Made by a program: the position numbers and the translations under genes. Under the pieces are notes generated by a model. The model was not told where the DNA came from, searched no databases, and was given only the letters and a program-made list of their open reading frames with translations. 64,000 bases of DNA from FEN-299 sp963717945 (GTDB lineage: Bacteria; Acidobacteriota; Vicinamibacteria; Vicinamibacterales; Fen-181), in assembly GCA_963717945.1 (NCBI GenBank), contig CAVQXT010000001.1, positions 646,549 to 710,548 of the forward strand, read 5' to 3'. The stretch's first letter is position 1; each line of letters opens with the position of its first letter. Shown here in pieces: positions 28,708-36,439 of the stretch.

Positions 28708-30174
28708 ATGGCCAGCCTCTCCGATCGCGACATCGACACGATCGCCCGCCGCATCGTGGCCGACCTCGGGGCCGCGCCCGGCGCCCCGGCGCCGGCTCGT
28801 GGCCTGGGCGCGGAGCGCCACGACGGGGAGGCCGCGTCGCACGACGCCGGGGAGGGCGCCTACGCCACCGTGGACGAGGCGGTCGCGGCCGCGCGCAGGG
28901 CGCAGCCCCTGTTCGTGCGCCTCCCGCTGACCACCCGGGCGCGGATTCTCGCGTCCATCCGCCAGACGATGATCGAGCAGGCCGCCGCGCTGGCGAAGGC
29001 GGCGCACGAGGAGACCGGCCTCGGGCGCGTCGAGGACAAGGTGGTGAAGAACCTCCTGGTCAGCGAGAAGACGCCCGGGCTCGAGGACCTCCACCCCCAG
29101 GCCGTGACCGGCGACCACGGGCTCTCGCTCATCGAGCCCGCACCGTTCGGCGTCATCGGCGCGATCACGCCGGTCACCAACCCGACCTCCACGATCATCT
29201 GCAACGCGATCGGGATGCTCGCCGCGGGCAACACGGTCGTCTTCAACGTGCACCCCTCGGCCAAGGCCTGTTCGATCCAGACCGTGGCGCTGCTCAACCG
29301 GGCCATCCGCGCGGCCGGCGGGCCGCCCGACGTCGTCACGTGCGTGGCGAGCCCGACGATCGAGACCGCGCAGGCATTGATGCGGCACCCCGGCGTCCGC
29401 CTGGTGGTCGTCACCGGCGGCGGCGCGGTCGTCAAGGCCGCCATGGCGAGCGGCAAGCGCGCGATCTGCGCCGGCCCGGGCAACCCGCCGGTGGTGGTGG
29501 ACGAGACGGCGCACATCGACAAGGCCGGCCGGGATATCGTGCTGGGGGCCTCGACCGACAACAACATCATCTGCACCGACGAGAAGGAAGTGCTGGTCGT
29601 CTCGAGCGTGGCCGATCCGCTCATCCGGGCGATGACGGCAGCCGGAGCGGTGCTGGTCGACCGCGGGCTGCTGGCGCAGCTCGAGCAGGTCATCTTTACG
29701 AGCACCGAGGGGCCGGCCAGACCCGCGCACGTCAACCCCGCGCTCGTCGGGAAGAACGCGAGCGTCATCCTGCGGCAGATCGGGATGAACGTGCCCGACT
29801 CGGTCCGGCTCGGCGTCGTCGAGGTGGACGAGAATCACCCGCTGCTGTGGACCGAGCAGATGATGCCGATCCTGCCGATCTGCCGCGTCCCGAGCGTGGA
29901 CGCCGCGATCGAGCTGGCCGTCAGGGTGGAGGGCGGGAACCGCCATACCGCCGTCATGCACTCGACCAACATCGACAGCCTGAGCCGGATGGCGCGCGAG
30001 TGCGACTGCAGCATCTTCGTGAAGAACGGCCGGTCGCAGGCCGGCCTCGGCCTCGACGCCGAAGGCTACGCGTCGTTCACCATCGCAAGCCCGACGGGCG
30101 ACGGCCTGACCGGGCCGCGGTCGTTCTCGCGCTGGCGGCGCTGCGTGATGGTCGATCACTTCAGGATCACGTAA
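28708..30174 (+). CDS. CoA-acylating aldehyde dehydrogenase (PduP/EutE type), BMC-targeted
   Basis: 488 residues. Oxidises an aldehyde, here probably acetaldehyde from DeoC, to acyl-CoA with NAD and CoA. Family blocks: PFGVIGAITPVTNPTSTIICNAIGM, GPGNPPVVVDETAHIDKAGRDIVLGAS, and catalytic Cys289 in DNNIICTDEK. Residues 1-22 (LSDRDIDTIARRIVADLG) form an amphipathic helix followed by a ~40-residue Ala/Gly/Pro-rich linker, the classic encapsulation-peptide design. Its TAA overlaps the next ATG by one base (TAATG). No phosphotransacylase or alcohol dehydrogenase gene is present nearby to recycle CoA or NAD. Confidence 0.92.
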   Translation: MASLSDRDIDTIARRIVADLGAAPGAPAPARGLGAERHDGEAASHDAGEGAYATVDEAVAAARRAQPLFVRLPLTTRARILASIRQTMIEQAAALAKAAHEETGLGRVEDKVVKNLLVSEKTPGLEDLHPQAVTGDHGLSLIEPAPFGVIGAITPVTNPTSTIICNAIGMLAAGNTVVFNVHPSAKACSIQTVALLNRAIRAAGGPPDVVTCVASPTIETAQALMRHPGVRLVVVTGGGAVVKAAMASGKRAICAGPGNPPVVVDETAHIDKAGRDIVLGASTDNNIICTDEKEVLVVSSVADPLIRAMTAAGAVLVDRGLLAQLEQVIFTSTEGPARPAHVNPALVGKNASVILRQIGMNVPDSVRLGVVEVDENHPLLWTEQMMPILPICRVPSVDAAIELAVRVEGGNRHTAVMHSTNIDSLSRMARECDCSIFVKNGRSQAGLGLDAEGYASFTIASPTGDGLTGPRSFSRWRRCVMVDHFRIT

Positions 30175-30785
30175 TGAAGAAAGCACCCGCGCTGGCCGTC
30201 ATCGAGTTCCGCGACATCCCGGCCGGGATCGACGCGACCGACGCGATGCTCAAGAAGGCGCCGATCGCGTTCATCAAGTCGGGGACGATTACCCGCGGCC
30301 GGTTCCTCACGCTCATCGGGGGGAGCACGGCGTCGGTGGAGGAGTCGCTCGCCGAGGGGCTCGCCCGGGCGGGAGAGAACGTCCTGGATCACCTGCTGCT
30401 CGCCGACGTGCACCCGCGGGTTTACGACGCGGTGCTCGGCGGACGGCGGTCGGCCGGCACGGGCGCGCTGGCCGTGATCGAGACCGACACGGTGGCGTCG
30501 AACATCCGGGCCGCGGAACTGGCCCTGAAGGGGACGCCGGTCGAGCTCGTCGAACTGCGCCTGGCCGATTCGGGCCTGTCGGGCAAGGGCGTGAGCATCT
30601 ACCAGGGCGACCTGCCGGACATCGAGGCGGCGGTGGCGATCGTCGTGGATTTCCTTCGGCACGAAGGCGGAGAGGTCCGGCACACGATCATCTCGTCGCC
30701 CCACGAGGCCCTTTCGCGGCAGATCGGCGGCGGAACCTCGTTCGGATCGGCGGCGCTGCTCGAACTCGACGGAGAGGTCGGCTGA
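30174..30785 (+). CDS. BMC-T shell protein (tandem BMC domain, single-layer type)
   Basis: 203 residues with two fused BMC domains: ALAVIEFRDIPAGIDATDAMLKKAPIAFIKSG at the start and TGALAVIETDTVASNIRAAELALKGTPVELVELRLADS from about residue 97. The pattern, with GRFLTLIGGSTASVEESLAEG and YQGDLPDIEAAVAIVVDFL, resembles the single-layer trimer of the H. ochraceum shell from memory. Start and stop overlap both neighbours (TAATG before, TGATG after), showing tight translational coupling within the shell operon. Confidence 0.88.
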   Translation: MKKAPALAVIEFRDIPAGIDATDAMLKKAPIAFIKSGTITRGRFLTLIGGSTASVEESLAEGLARAGENVLDHLLLADVHPRVYDAVLGGRRSAGTGALAVIETDTVASNIRAAELALKGTPVELVELRLADSGLSGKGVSIYQGDLPDIEAAVAIVVDFLRHEGGEVRHTIISSPHEALSRQIGGGTSFGSAALLELDGEVG

Positions 30786-31063
30786 TGCTGCTCGGACGCG
30801 TCGTCGGCTCGGTCGTGCCCGCGGTCGTCTACGCCGGCCTCGAGGGGGTGCCGATGCTCCTCGTGCAGCCGCTCGACAAGGCGGGGCAGGAGCCCGAGGG
30901 GCGCGTGCTGGTGGCGGCCGACGCGACGCGCATGGCGGGCCCCGGCGAGCTGGTCTACTACGAGGGGGGCCGCGAGGCGGCGCTCGCGCTCGACCCGTGG
31001 TTCGTTCCGGTCGATCACGCGATTATCGGCATCGTGGACGAGGTGGAGCGGGAAGTGCCATGA
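30785..31063 (+). CDS. BMC-P pentameric vertex protein, second copy
   Basis: 92 residues: MLLGRVVGSVVPAVVYAGLEGVPMLLVQPL, GRVLVAADATRMAGPGELVYYEGGREAAL, DHAIIGIVDEVE. It is the EutN/CcmL fold with the G-x-V-x-G opening and the IVDEVE close. Compared with the first copy, it has a longer acidic loop between the two halves. Overlaps: the start shares bases with the previous stop (TGATG) and its stop overlaps the next start (ATGA). Confidence 0.9.
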   Translation: MLLGRVVGSVVPAVVYAGLEGVPMLLVQPLDKAGQEPEGRVLVAADATRMAGPGELVYYEGGREAALALDPWFVPVDHAIIGIVDEVEREVP

Positions 31064-31329
31064 TTCTCGGGACGGTGACCGGCACCATCCATTCGACGAT
31101 CGCGCACGAGTTCTACCGCGCGAAGACGCTGCTCATCGTCGAGCGCGAGGACGCCGGCCTCCAGCGGACGGGCAGCTACCTCGTCGCGATCGACGCGGTG
31201 GGCGCGGGCGTGGGTGAGCGGGTGCTGGTGCTCGACGAGGGCAACGGAGCGCGGCAGGTCGTCGGCTCGGCCGACGCCCCGGTCCGCTCGGTCGTCGTCG
31301 GCATCGTGGACGAGGTGGAAACGACGTGA
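31060..31329 (+). CDS. BMC-P pentameric vertex protein, third copy
   Basis: 89 residues: MILGTVTGTIHSTIAHEFYRAKTLLIVERE, GSYLVAIDAVGAGVGERVLVLDEGNGARQV, VVVGIVDEVE. EutN/CcmL fold. Three pentamer genes with one hexamer gene is the ratio I recall for the H. ochraceum locus. The ATG overlaps the previous stop (ATGA). The small basic protein that follows starts 30 bp downstream with its own strong Shine-Dalgarno. Confidence 0.9.
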   Translation: MILGTVTGTIHSTIAHEFYRAKTLLIVEREDAGLQRTGSYLVAIDAVGAGVGERVLVLDEGNGARQVVGSADAPVRSVVVGIVDEVETT

Positions 31330-31358
31330 CGGGCAGCCGCCTGTCGGAGGAGACGGTC

Positions 31359-31640
31359 ATGGCCAAGGAACTGAGCCAGGTGGAACTGAAGCGGCTCGCG
31401 AGGCTGGGCGCGCTGGCCCGCCTCGAGCAGATCGAAGCCGAGCGGCGCGCCATCCTTCGCGCGTTCCCGGGGCTGTCGCTCGCGGCCGGCCGCGAGGGCC
31501 AGGCCGGGCCGGCGACGGGCAAGGCGGGCGCGGCGCCGAAGAAGAAGGCCCGCAAGCGGCGCAAGATGACCGCGGCCGAGAAGAAGGCGGTCTCCGAGCG
31601 GATGAAGAAGTTCTGGGCGGCCCGGAAGCAGCAGGCGTAG
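31359..31640 (+). CDS. Small lysine-rich protein in the microcompartment operon
   Basis: 93 residues. N-terminal half: a predicted helix (LSQVELKRLARLGALARLEQIEAERRAILRAFPGL). C-terminal half: a Gly/Ala linker then a very basic tail (KKKARKRRKMTAAEKKAVSERMKKFWAARKQ). The K/R-x-MTAAEKKAVSERMKKFWAARK tail resembles a motif I have seen in many uncharacterised bacterial proteins, often thought to bind nucleic acid. ATG is preceded by GGAGGAG at ideal spacing; a GTG 33 bp upstream overlapping the BMC-P stop is less likely. Role in the compartment, if any, is unknown. Confidence 0.6.
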   Translation: MAKELSQVELKRLARLGALARLEQIEAERRAILRAFPGLSLAAGREGQAGPATGKAGAAPKKKARKRRKMTAAEKKAVSERMKKFWAARKQQA

Positions 31641-31650
31641 CCGCCGGGCC

Positions 31651-33000
31651 ATGGCCCTGCTGACGCGGGCGATCACGTTCCTGAGCGATGCGGTCTGGGG
31701 CCCCTGGAACACCGGGATCGGGGAGGTTCCGGGGCCTCTCGTGGTCGTGCTGCTCGGCGTCGGACTGTTCCTCACGATCCGGTTTCGGTTCGTGCAGGTG
31801 CGCCGGTTCGCCGAGGCGGCGCGCACGATCGTTCCCAAGCAGTCGGGTGCGCGCGGGGTCCTGACGCCGTTCCAGGCGTTCATGACGGCGTTGGCGGCCT
31901 CGATCGGGACCGGGAACATCGCCGGCGTCGCCACGGCCGTCGTCGCCGGGGGCCCCGGTGCCGTCTTCTGGATCTGGGCCTACGGGTTCTTCGCCACGGC
32001 GATCAAGTTCGCCGAGGCGGTGCTCGGGGTGTCGTTCCGCGGCCAGCGCGGGACGGCGGTCCTCTCCGGGCCGATGTACTACCTCCGCGACGGCCTGAAA
32101 GCGCCGCGCCTCGCGTGGGCCTACGCGCTCATCGCGGGCGTGGCGGCGCTGACGACGACCCCCTTCACGCAGCCCAACTCGATCGCCGTCGCGCTCCAGG
32201 CGGAGTTCTCCATCAATCCCTGGATTTCCGGCTGCGTCATCGCGGTTCTGACCTGGCTCGTGATCATCGGCGGCGTCAAGTCGATCGGCCGCGCGGTCGA
32301 GAAGCTGTCGCCGCTCAAGGTGATTCTCTACGTCGCCGGCGGGCTGTTCGTGATCGGCGTCAACGCGGCGAAGCTGCCCTCCGTGTTCGCCGCGATCTTC
32401 CACGAAGCCTTCTCGCTCCGGGCCGCGACGGGTACGGCGGCCGGCATGGCGCTGATGGTGGGCATGCGGTACGGGCTCGCGCGCGGGGTCTATGCCAACG
32501 AGGCCGGCTACGGCACGGCGGCGGTGGCGTACGGCACGGCGCGCAGCGCCGAGCCGGCGCAGCAGGGGCTCAACGCGGTCATCGAGGTCTTCGTCGTCTC
32601 GTTCGTCACCTCGTCGATCAGCGCGCTCACCATCCTGCTGACCGGCGCGTGGACGACGGGCCTCAACAGCACGGCGGCGGTGGCGCAGGCTTTCAACACG
32701 GCGATCCCCGTGGCCGGAGGGTGGATCGTCGCCTTCTGCGCATTCCTGTTCGGCTACACGACGCTCATCGGGTGGGCGTACTACGGCGAGCAGTTCTTCG
32801 AGTACATCCTGGGCGTGGGCGTCACCAAGCCGTATCGGTGGGTCTACTGCGGCCTCATCGTCTTCGGCGCGGCGGCGAAGGTGGAGACGGTCTGGGCGTG
32901 GGGCGACCTGATGAACGGCCTGCAGGTGTTCCCGAACATCGTGGGACTGCTCGGTCTCAGCGGTTTCGTAGCGGCCGTGGCGCGACGGCGGAAGGCGTGA
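31651..33000 (+). CDS. Alanine/glycine:cation symporter (AGCS family)
   Basis: 449-residue inner-membrane transporter with about ten hydrophobic segments. Signature blocks include GTGNIAGVATAVVAGGPGAVFWIW (AGCS motif), PMYYLRDGL, ARGVYANEAGYGTAAVAYGTA and TTLIGWAYYGEQFFEYILG. The family imports alanine or glycine with sodium or protons. It begins 10 bp after the small basic protein and is probably the last gene of the microcompartment transcript, although its link with the compartment chemistry is not obvious. The stop is followed by an inverted pair of repeat hairpins. Confidence 0.9.
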   Translation: MALLTRAITFLSDAVWGPWNTGIGEVPGPLVVVLLGVGLFLTIRFRFVQVRRFAEAARTIVPKQSGARGVLTPFQAFMTALAASIGTGNIAGVATAVVAGGPGAVFWIWAYGFFATAIKFAEAVLGVSFRGQRGTAVLSGPMYYLRDGLKAPRLAWAYALIAGVAALTTTPFTQPNSIAVALQAEFSINPWISGCVIAVLTWLVIIGGVKSIGRAVEKLSPLKVILYVAGGLFVIGVNAAKLPSVFAAIFHEAFSLRAATGTAAGMALMVGMRYGLARGVYANEAGYGTAAVAYGTARSAEPAQQGLNAVIEVFVVSFVTSSISALTILLTGAWTTGLNSTAAVAQAFNTAIPVAGGWIVAFCAFLFGYTTLIGWAYYGEQFFEYILGVGVTKPYRWVYCGLIVFGAAAKVETVWAWGDLMNGLQVFPNIVGLLGLSGFVAAVARRRKA

Positions 33001-33008
33001 GGCGGTGG

Positions 33009-33083
33009 GCGCAGGCCTGAAGGCCTGCGCTATCTGAAGATCGGGCGGAGAACCACAGATAGCGCAGGGCTTCAGCCCTGCGC
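33009..33083. repeat. Head-to-head pair of TATCTG palindromes after the AGCS gene
   Basis: GCGCAGGCCT-GA-AGGCCTGCGC-TATCTG (33009-33036) faces an inverted copy, CAGATA-GCGCAGGGCT-TC-AGCCCTGCGC (33056-33083), with 19 bp between. Each unit is itself a hairpin and together they can form a long cruciform. Possible terminator for the microcompartment operon; also a repeat family member. Confidence 0.75.
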
Positions 33084-33105
33084 AGCAGCGTAAGGCGTCG
33101 TGAGG

Positions 33106-33179
33106 TGGAGCGGGGTACGGGAATCGAACCCGTTTAGAGGGCTTGGGAAGCCCTTGCCCAACCAATAGGCCAACCCCGC
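33106..33179 (-). tRNA. tRNA-Gly (anticodon CCC)
   Basis: Read on the minus strand: acceptor GCGGGGT pairs with ACCCCGC, discriminator T, then encoded CCA. The anticodon stem AGGGC/GCCCT encloses TTCCCAA, giving CCC for GGG codons. T arm ACGGG-TTCGATT-CCCGT. 74 nt including CCA. Confidence 0.95.
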
Positions 33180-33275
33180 TCGAGACGAATCCCCATTCTA
33201 TTACAGCGCTGAGCCAGATTCTACCGATCTAGGCATCTGGTGGCGGGCTCGCCATTCAACCGCCGTCCGCACATT

Positions 33276-33295
33276 GGCAGCCCTAAAGGGCCGCC
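33276..33295 (-). terminator. Hairpin at the 3' end of the phosphomannomutase gene
   Basis: In the minus-strand RNA, GGCGGCCCU pairs with AGGGCUGCC (one G-U pair) around a 2-nt loop immediately after the stop codon. No U-tract follows, so termination is uncertain. Confidence 0.4.
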
Positions 33296-34666
33296 CTATG
33301 TACGGTCTCGGATGATCGAGATCACCTCGTCGCGCTTGGCTTCCATCAGCTCCGCCGTCTTCCCCTCGAGGTTCAGGCGCAGCAGCGGCTCGGTGTTCGA
33401 CGGCCGCACGTTGAAGTGCCAGTCGGGGTACTCCACCGACACGCCGTCGAGCTGATACACGTTCGCGTCGGCATACCGGCGGGCGAGCGCCGCGATCTTC
33501 TCGTCGCAGACGCTCATGCTGGCCACCTTCGTGTTGATCTCGCCCGAGATGAAGTACTTCGCGCGCAGCGGCGCCAGCAGCCCGGCGAGCGTCTGTTTCT
33601 TGCGCGACATCAGCTCGAGCAGCAGCAGCGCCGGGATGAAGCCGTTGTCGGCGTAGAAGTTGTCGCGGAAGTAGTAGTGCCCCGTCACCTCGCCGCCGAA
33701 AATCGCGTTCTCCTCGCGCATGCGGCGCTTGATGAACGCGTGCCCCACGCGGTTCATGAGCGCCGTGCCGCCGTAGCGTGCCACCACGTCCCGCACGGCG
33801 TAGCTCGCGCGCAGGTCGTAGATGATCGTCGAGCCCGGGTGCTTGATGAGGAACGCCTCGGCGAGCAGCGCCGTGATGAAGTCGCCCGGCACGAACTCGC
33901 CCTGCCCGTCGATGAAGAAGCACCGGTCCGCGTCGCCGTCCCAGGCGATGCCGACGTCGGCCTTCCGGCGCTTCACTTCGGCGACGATGTCGCGGCGGTT
34001 CTCCTCGATGAGCGGGTTCGCCTCGTGGGTGGGGAAGTTGCCGTCGATCGTGAAGCAGAGCCGCGTCGTGCGGCAGGGGAGCCGGTCGAACAGCTCCGGC
34101 GCCACCAGCCCGCCGATCCCGCAGCCCGCGTCGAGGACGACGTCGAACGGCTCGATGACCGCCGGGTCGATGAAGCCCATGACGTGCTTCACGTAGTCGC
34201 CCAGCATGTCGGCCGTCGTGACCGCGCCCGGCGCCGCGGCGGGCGGGGGCAGCGTGTCGCCGACGATCATGTCGCGAATGTCCGAGATGCCGGCCTCGCC
34301 GCTCAGCGGGAACGCCTGCGCGCGGACCAGCTTCATGCCGTTGTACTGCTTCGGGTTGTGCGAGGCGGTGATCATCGCGCCGCCGTCGAAGCCGCCCGAG
34401 GCGACGGCGTAGTAGAGCATGTCGGTGCCGGCCAGGCCGTAGTCGACCACGCTGGCGCCCTGGCCGGCCGCGCCATCGATGAACGCCGCGGCGAGCGACG
34501 GGGACGAGAGCCGCATGTCGCGGCTGACCGCCAGGCGGCCGGCGCCAAGGTAAGCGGCGAAGCCGCGGCCGATGTCGCGAGCGATCCCTTCGTCGATCTG
34601 GTCGGGATAGGTCGCCCGGATGTCGTAAGCCTTGAAGATGTCGGGATTCACCGGTCTCGTGCTCAT
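33296..34666 (-). CDS. manB: Phosphomannomutase/phosphoglucomutase
   Basis: Alpha-D-phosphohexomutase, 456 residues, interconverting hexose-6- and hexose-1-phosphates for nucleotide-sugar synthesis. The four domains are visible: phosphoserine loop MITASHNPKQYNGMK (active Ser about residue 100), metal loop IAWDGDADRCFFIDGQGE, sugar-specificity loop IFGGEVTGHYYFRD, and phosphate-binding end NVRPSNTEPLLRLN. The GEVTGHYYFRD loop is typical of bifunctional PMM/PGM enzymes. The ATG has GGGAGAGG upstream. The adjacent upstream gene encodes a sugar-1-phosphate nucleotidyltransferase, so both probably act in one pathway to GDP-mannose or a similar sugar. Confidence 0.92.
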   Translation of the reverse strand: MSTRPVNPDIFKAYDIRATYPDQIDEGIARDIGRGFAAYLGAGRLAVSRDMRLSSPSLAAAFIDGAAGQGASVVDYGLAGTDMLYYAVASGGFDGGAMITASHNPKQYNGMKLVRAQAFPLSGEAGISDIRDMIVGDTLPPPAAAPGAVTTADMLGDYVKHVMGFIDPAVIEPFDVVLDAGCGIGGLVAPELFDRLPCRTTRLCFTIDGNFPTHEANPLIEENRRDIVAEVKRRKADVGIAWDGDADRCFFIDGQGEFVPGDFITALLAEAFLIKHPGSTIIYDLRASYAVRDVVARYGGTALMNRVGHAFIKRRMREENAIFGGEVTGHYYFRDNFYADNGFIPALLLLELMSRKKQTLAGLLAPLRAKYFISGEINTKVASMSVCDEKIAALARRYADANVYQLDGVSVEYPDWHFNVRPSNTEPLLRLNLEGKTAELMEAKRDEVISIIRDRT

Positions 34667-34700
34667 GCGCCTCTCCCGGGCGGCGGGGCGTCGCGGCCCG

Positions 34701-35759
34701 CTACAGCCGGCTGTAGTCGGTTACCACCGACTTGTCGCCGAGCACGATCCCGCCGTCGAGGATCGAGTTGCGGCCGATGTGGCACTGGCGGCCGAGAATC
34801 GACTGGCGGACCAGGGCGTCGCGTCCCACGCGGGTGTTGGCCCAGACGATCGACCCCTCGATGCGCGCCTCCTCCTCGATCTGGCACTGCCGGCCGATGA
34901 CCGAGTAGGGCGCGACGTGGGCGCCGGCCTTCACCACCGTGCCCTCGTCGATGAAGCAGGGGCCCTCGACCCGCGCGCCGTCCTCGATGCGCGCCTCGGG
35001 GGAAACCATCGCGAACTTCTGCGGCGACCCCTCGAACGGCGGCGCCTCGAAGCGATGGTCCATGATGTCGCGGTGCACCTGCGCGTACTTGTCGGGGGCG
35101 CCGATGTCGATCCAGTAGCCGTCGTAGACGTAGGCGACAAAGGTCTCGCCCCGCTCGACCAGCGAGGGAAAGAAGCTCCGCTCGATCGACCAGGCCGTGT
35201 CCTTGGGGATCCGGTCGAAGGTGTCCGGCTCGAGCACGTAGATCCCGGCGTTGATCGTGTTGCAGGTGATCTGCTCGGGCTTCGGCTTCTCCATGAACCG
35301 CCGCACGTTTCCGTCCGCGTCGGTCTCGACCAGCCCGTAGGCCGACGGGTTCGCCACCGGGGTCAGCACGATGGTGGCCTTGGCCTTGCGCTCGCGGTGC
35401 AGGCGGACGACCGCGGCCAGGTCCACCTGCGTCATGACGTCGCCGTTGAAAACGACCACGGTTTCATCGAGCGCCCCGCCGGCATACTTGATCGCGCCGC
35501 CGGTGCCGAGCGGCGTCGCCTCGACCACGTACCAGACCCGGACCCCAAGCCCGTCGCCGTGGCCGAAGTTCTCCTCGATCCGGCGCGGCTGGTAGTTGAG
35601 GCTCAGGATCACCTCGTCGATCTCGGGCAGCTTCCTGACCAGATCGATCTGGTAGTGGAGGAACGCCCGGCCGAAGATCGGGACGATCGGCTTCGGGGTG
35701 TGGATGGTCAGGGGCCGCAGGCGCGTGCCCTTGCCGCCGGCTAGGAGGATCGCTTTCAT
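34701..35759 (-). CDS. Sugar-phosphate nucleotidyltransferase with left-handed beta-helix domain
   Basis: 352 residues. N-terminal nucleotidyltransferase domain: MKAILLAGGKGTRLRPLT, PKPIVPIFGRAFLHYQIDL, VVFNGDVMTQVDL and NAGIYVLEPD. The C-terminal third (from about residue 245) is a hexapeptide-repeat left-handed helix (ARIEDGARVEGPCFIDEGTV, IGRQCQIEEEARIEGSIVW). Makes an NDP-sugar from a sugar-1-phosphate; mannose-1-phosphate guanylyltransferase is the best guess because it is paired with manB, but glucose-1-phosphate cannot be excluded. Start at MKAILL; the frame extends 36 bp upstream without conserved sequence. Confidence 0.88.
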   Translation of the reverse strand: MKAILLAGGKGTRLRPLTIHTPKPIVPIFGRAFLHYQIDLVRKLPEIDEVILSLNYQPRRIEENFGHGDGLGVRVWYVVEATPLGTGGAIKYAGGALDETVVVFNGDVMTQVDLAAVVRLHRERKAKATIVLTPVANPSAYGLVETDADGNVRRFMEKPKPEQITCNTINAGIYVLEPDTFDRIPKDTAWSIERSFFPSLVERGETFVAYVYDGYWIDIGAPDKYAQVHRDIMDHRFEAPPFEGSPQKFAMVSPEARIEDGARVEGPCFIDEGTVVKAGAHVAPYSVIGRQCQIEEEARIEGSIVWANTRVGRDALVRQSILGRQCHIGRNSILDGGIVLGDKSVVTDYSRL

Positions 35760-35827
35760 AGCGAACGCTAATGATAGCGCAAGTGGCCGCGCCAACCTCG
35801 GCCCTTTTGGCCGGGGCGGCGGCGCGC

Positions 35828-35833
35828 TACAAT
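35828..35833 (+). promoter_or_regulatory. Candidate -10 for pgsA
   Basis: TACAAT lies 34 bp before the pgsA ATG in the divergent gap with the nucleotidyltransferase gene. The -35 region is not recognisable. Confidence 0.4.
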
Positions 35834-35866
35834 GTCACCGGCTTTGCCGGAATCCGGATTTCGCCG

Positions 35867-36439
35867 ATGAACCTTCCGAACACGCTGACGCTGTCGCGCA
35901 TCTTCCTGGTGCCGCTCCTGGTCGTCGTCCTGCTGACCAAGTTCGAGGGTCGGCAGATCCTGGGCGTCGACAAGGACCTGGTGGCCGCCGCCATCTTCGG
36001 TTTCGCCTCGGCCACCGACTGGCTCGACGGGTTCCTGGCGCGCCGGCGGAAGCAGGTCACCCCGCTCGGGCAGATGATGGACCCGCTGGCCGACAAGCTC
36101 CTCACCTCGGCTGCCTTCATCTCCCTCGTGCAGATGGAACTGGCGCCGGCCTGGATGGTGGCCGTCATCATCGGGCGGGAGCTGGCGGTCACGGCCCTGC
36201 GCAGCATCGCCTACTCGCGGGGGACGAGCATCCCGGCCTCGCCGATGGGCAAGGTCAAGATGATCGCCGAGGTGGTGGCGATCCTGGCCATGATTCTCGG
36301 CCAGCCCCGGCTGGGCCGCCTCGCCGTGCTCGGCCCGCTGGCGCTGTGGGTCGCGGTCATCACGGCCGTCGTGTCCGCGAGCGACTACTACCGGAACTTC
36401 ATGCGCGGCCAGGGCGCCGACGCCCGGCTCAAGCCTTAG
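35867..36439 (+). CDS. pgsA: CDP-diacylglycerol-glycerol-3-phosphate 3-phosphatidyltransferase
   Basis: Integral membrane enzyme making phosphatidylglycerol phosphate. 190 residues with about five membrane segments. Starts MNLPNTLTLSRIFLVPLLV, and carries the CDP-alcohol phosphotransferase motif DWLDGFLARRRKQVTPLGQMMDPLADKLLT with its conserved Asp residues. The ATG is in the typical MNLPN context; a further-upstream start in the same frame would add unconserved sequence. It overlaps the convergent bamD by 11 bp. Confidence 0.93.
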   Translation: MNLPNTLTLSRIFLVPLLVVVLLTKFEGRQILGVDKDLVAAAIFGFASATDWLDGFLARRRKQVTPLGQMMDPLADKLLTSAAFISLVQMELAPAWMVAVIIGRELAVTALRSIAYSRGTSIPASPMGKVKMIAEVVAILAMILGQPRLGRLAVLGPLALWVAVITAVVSASDYYRNFMRGQGADARLKP

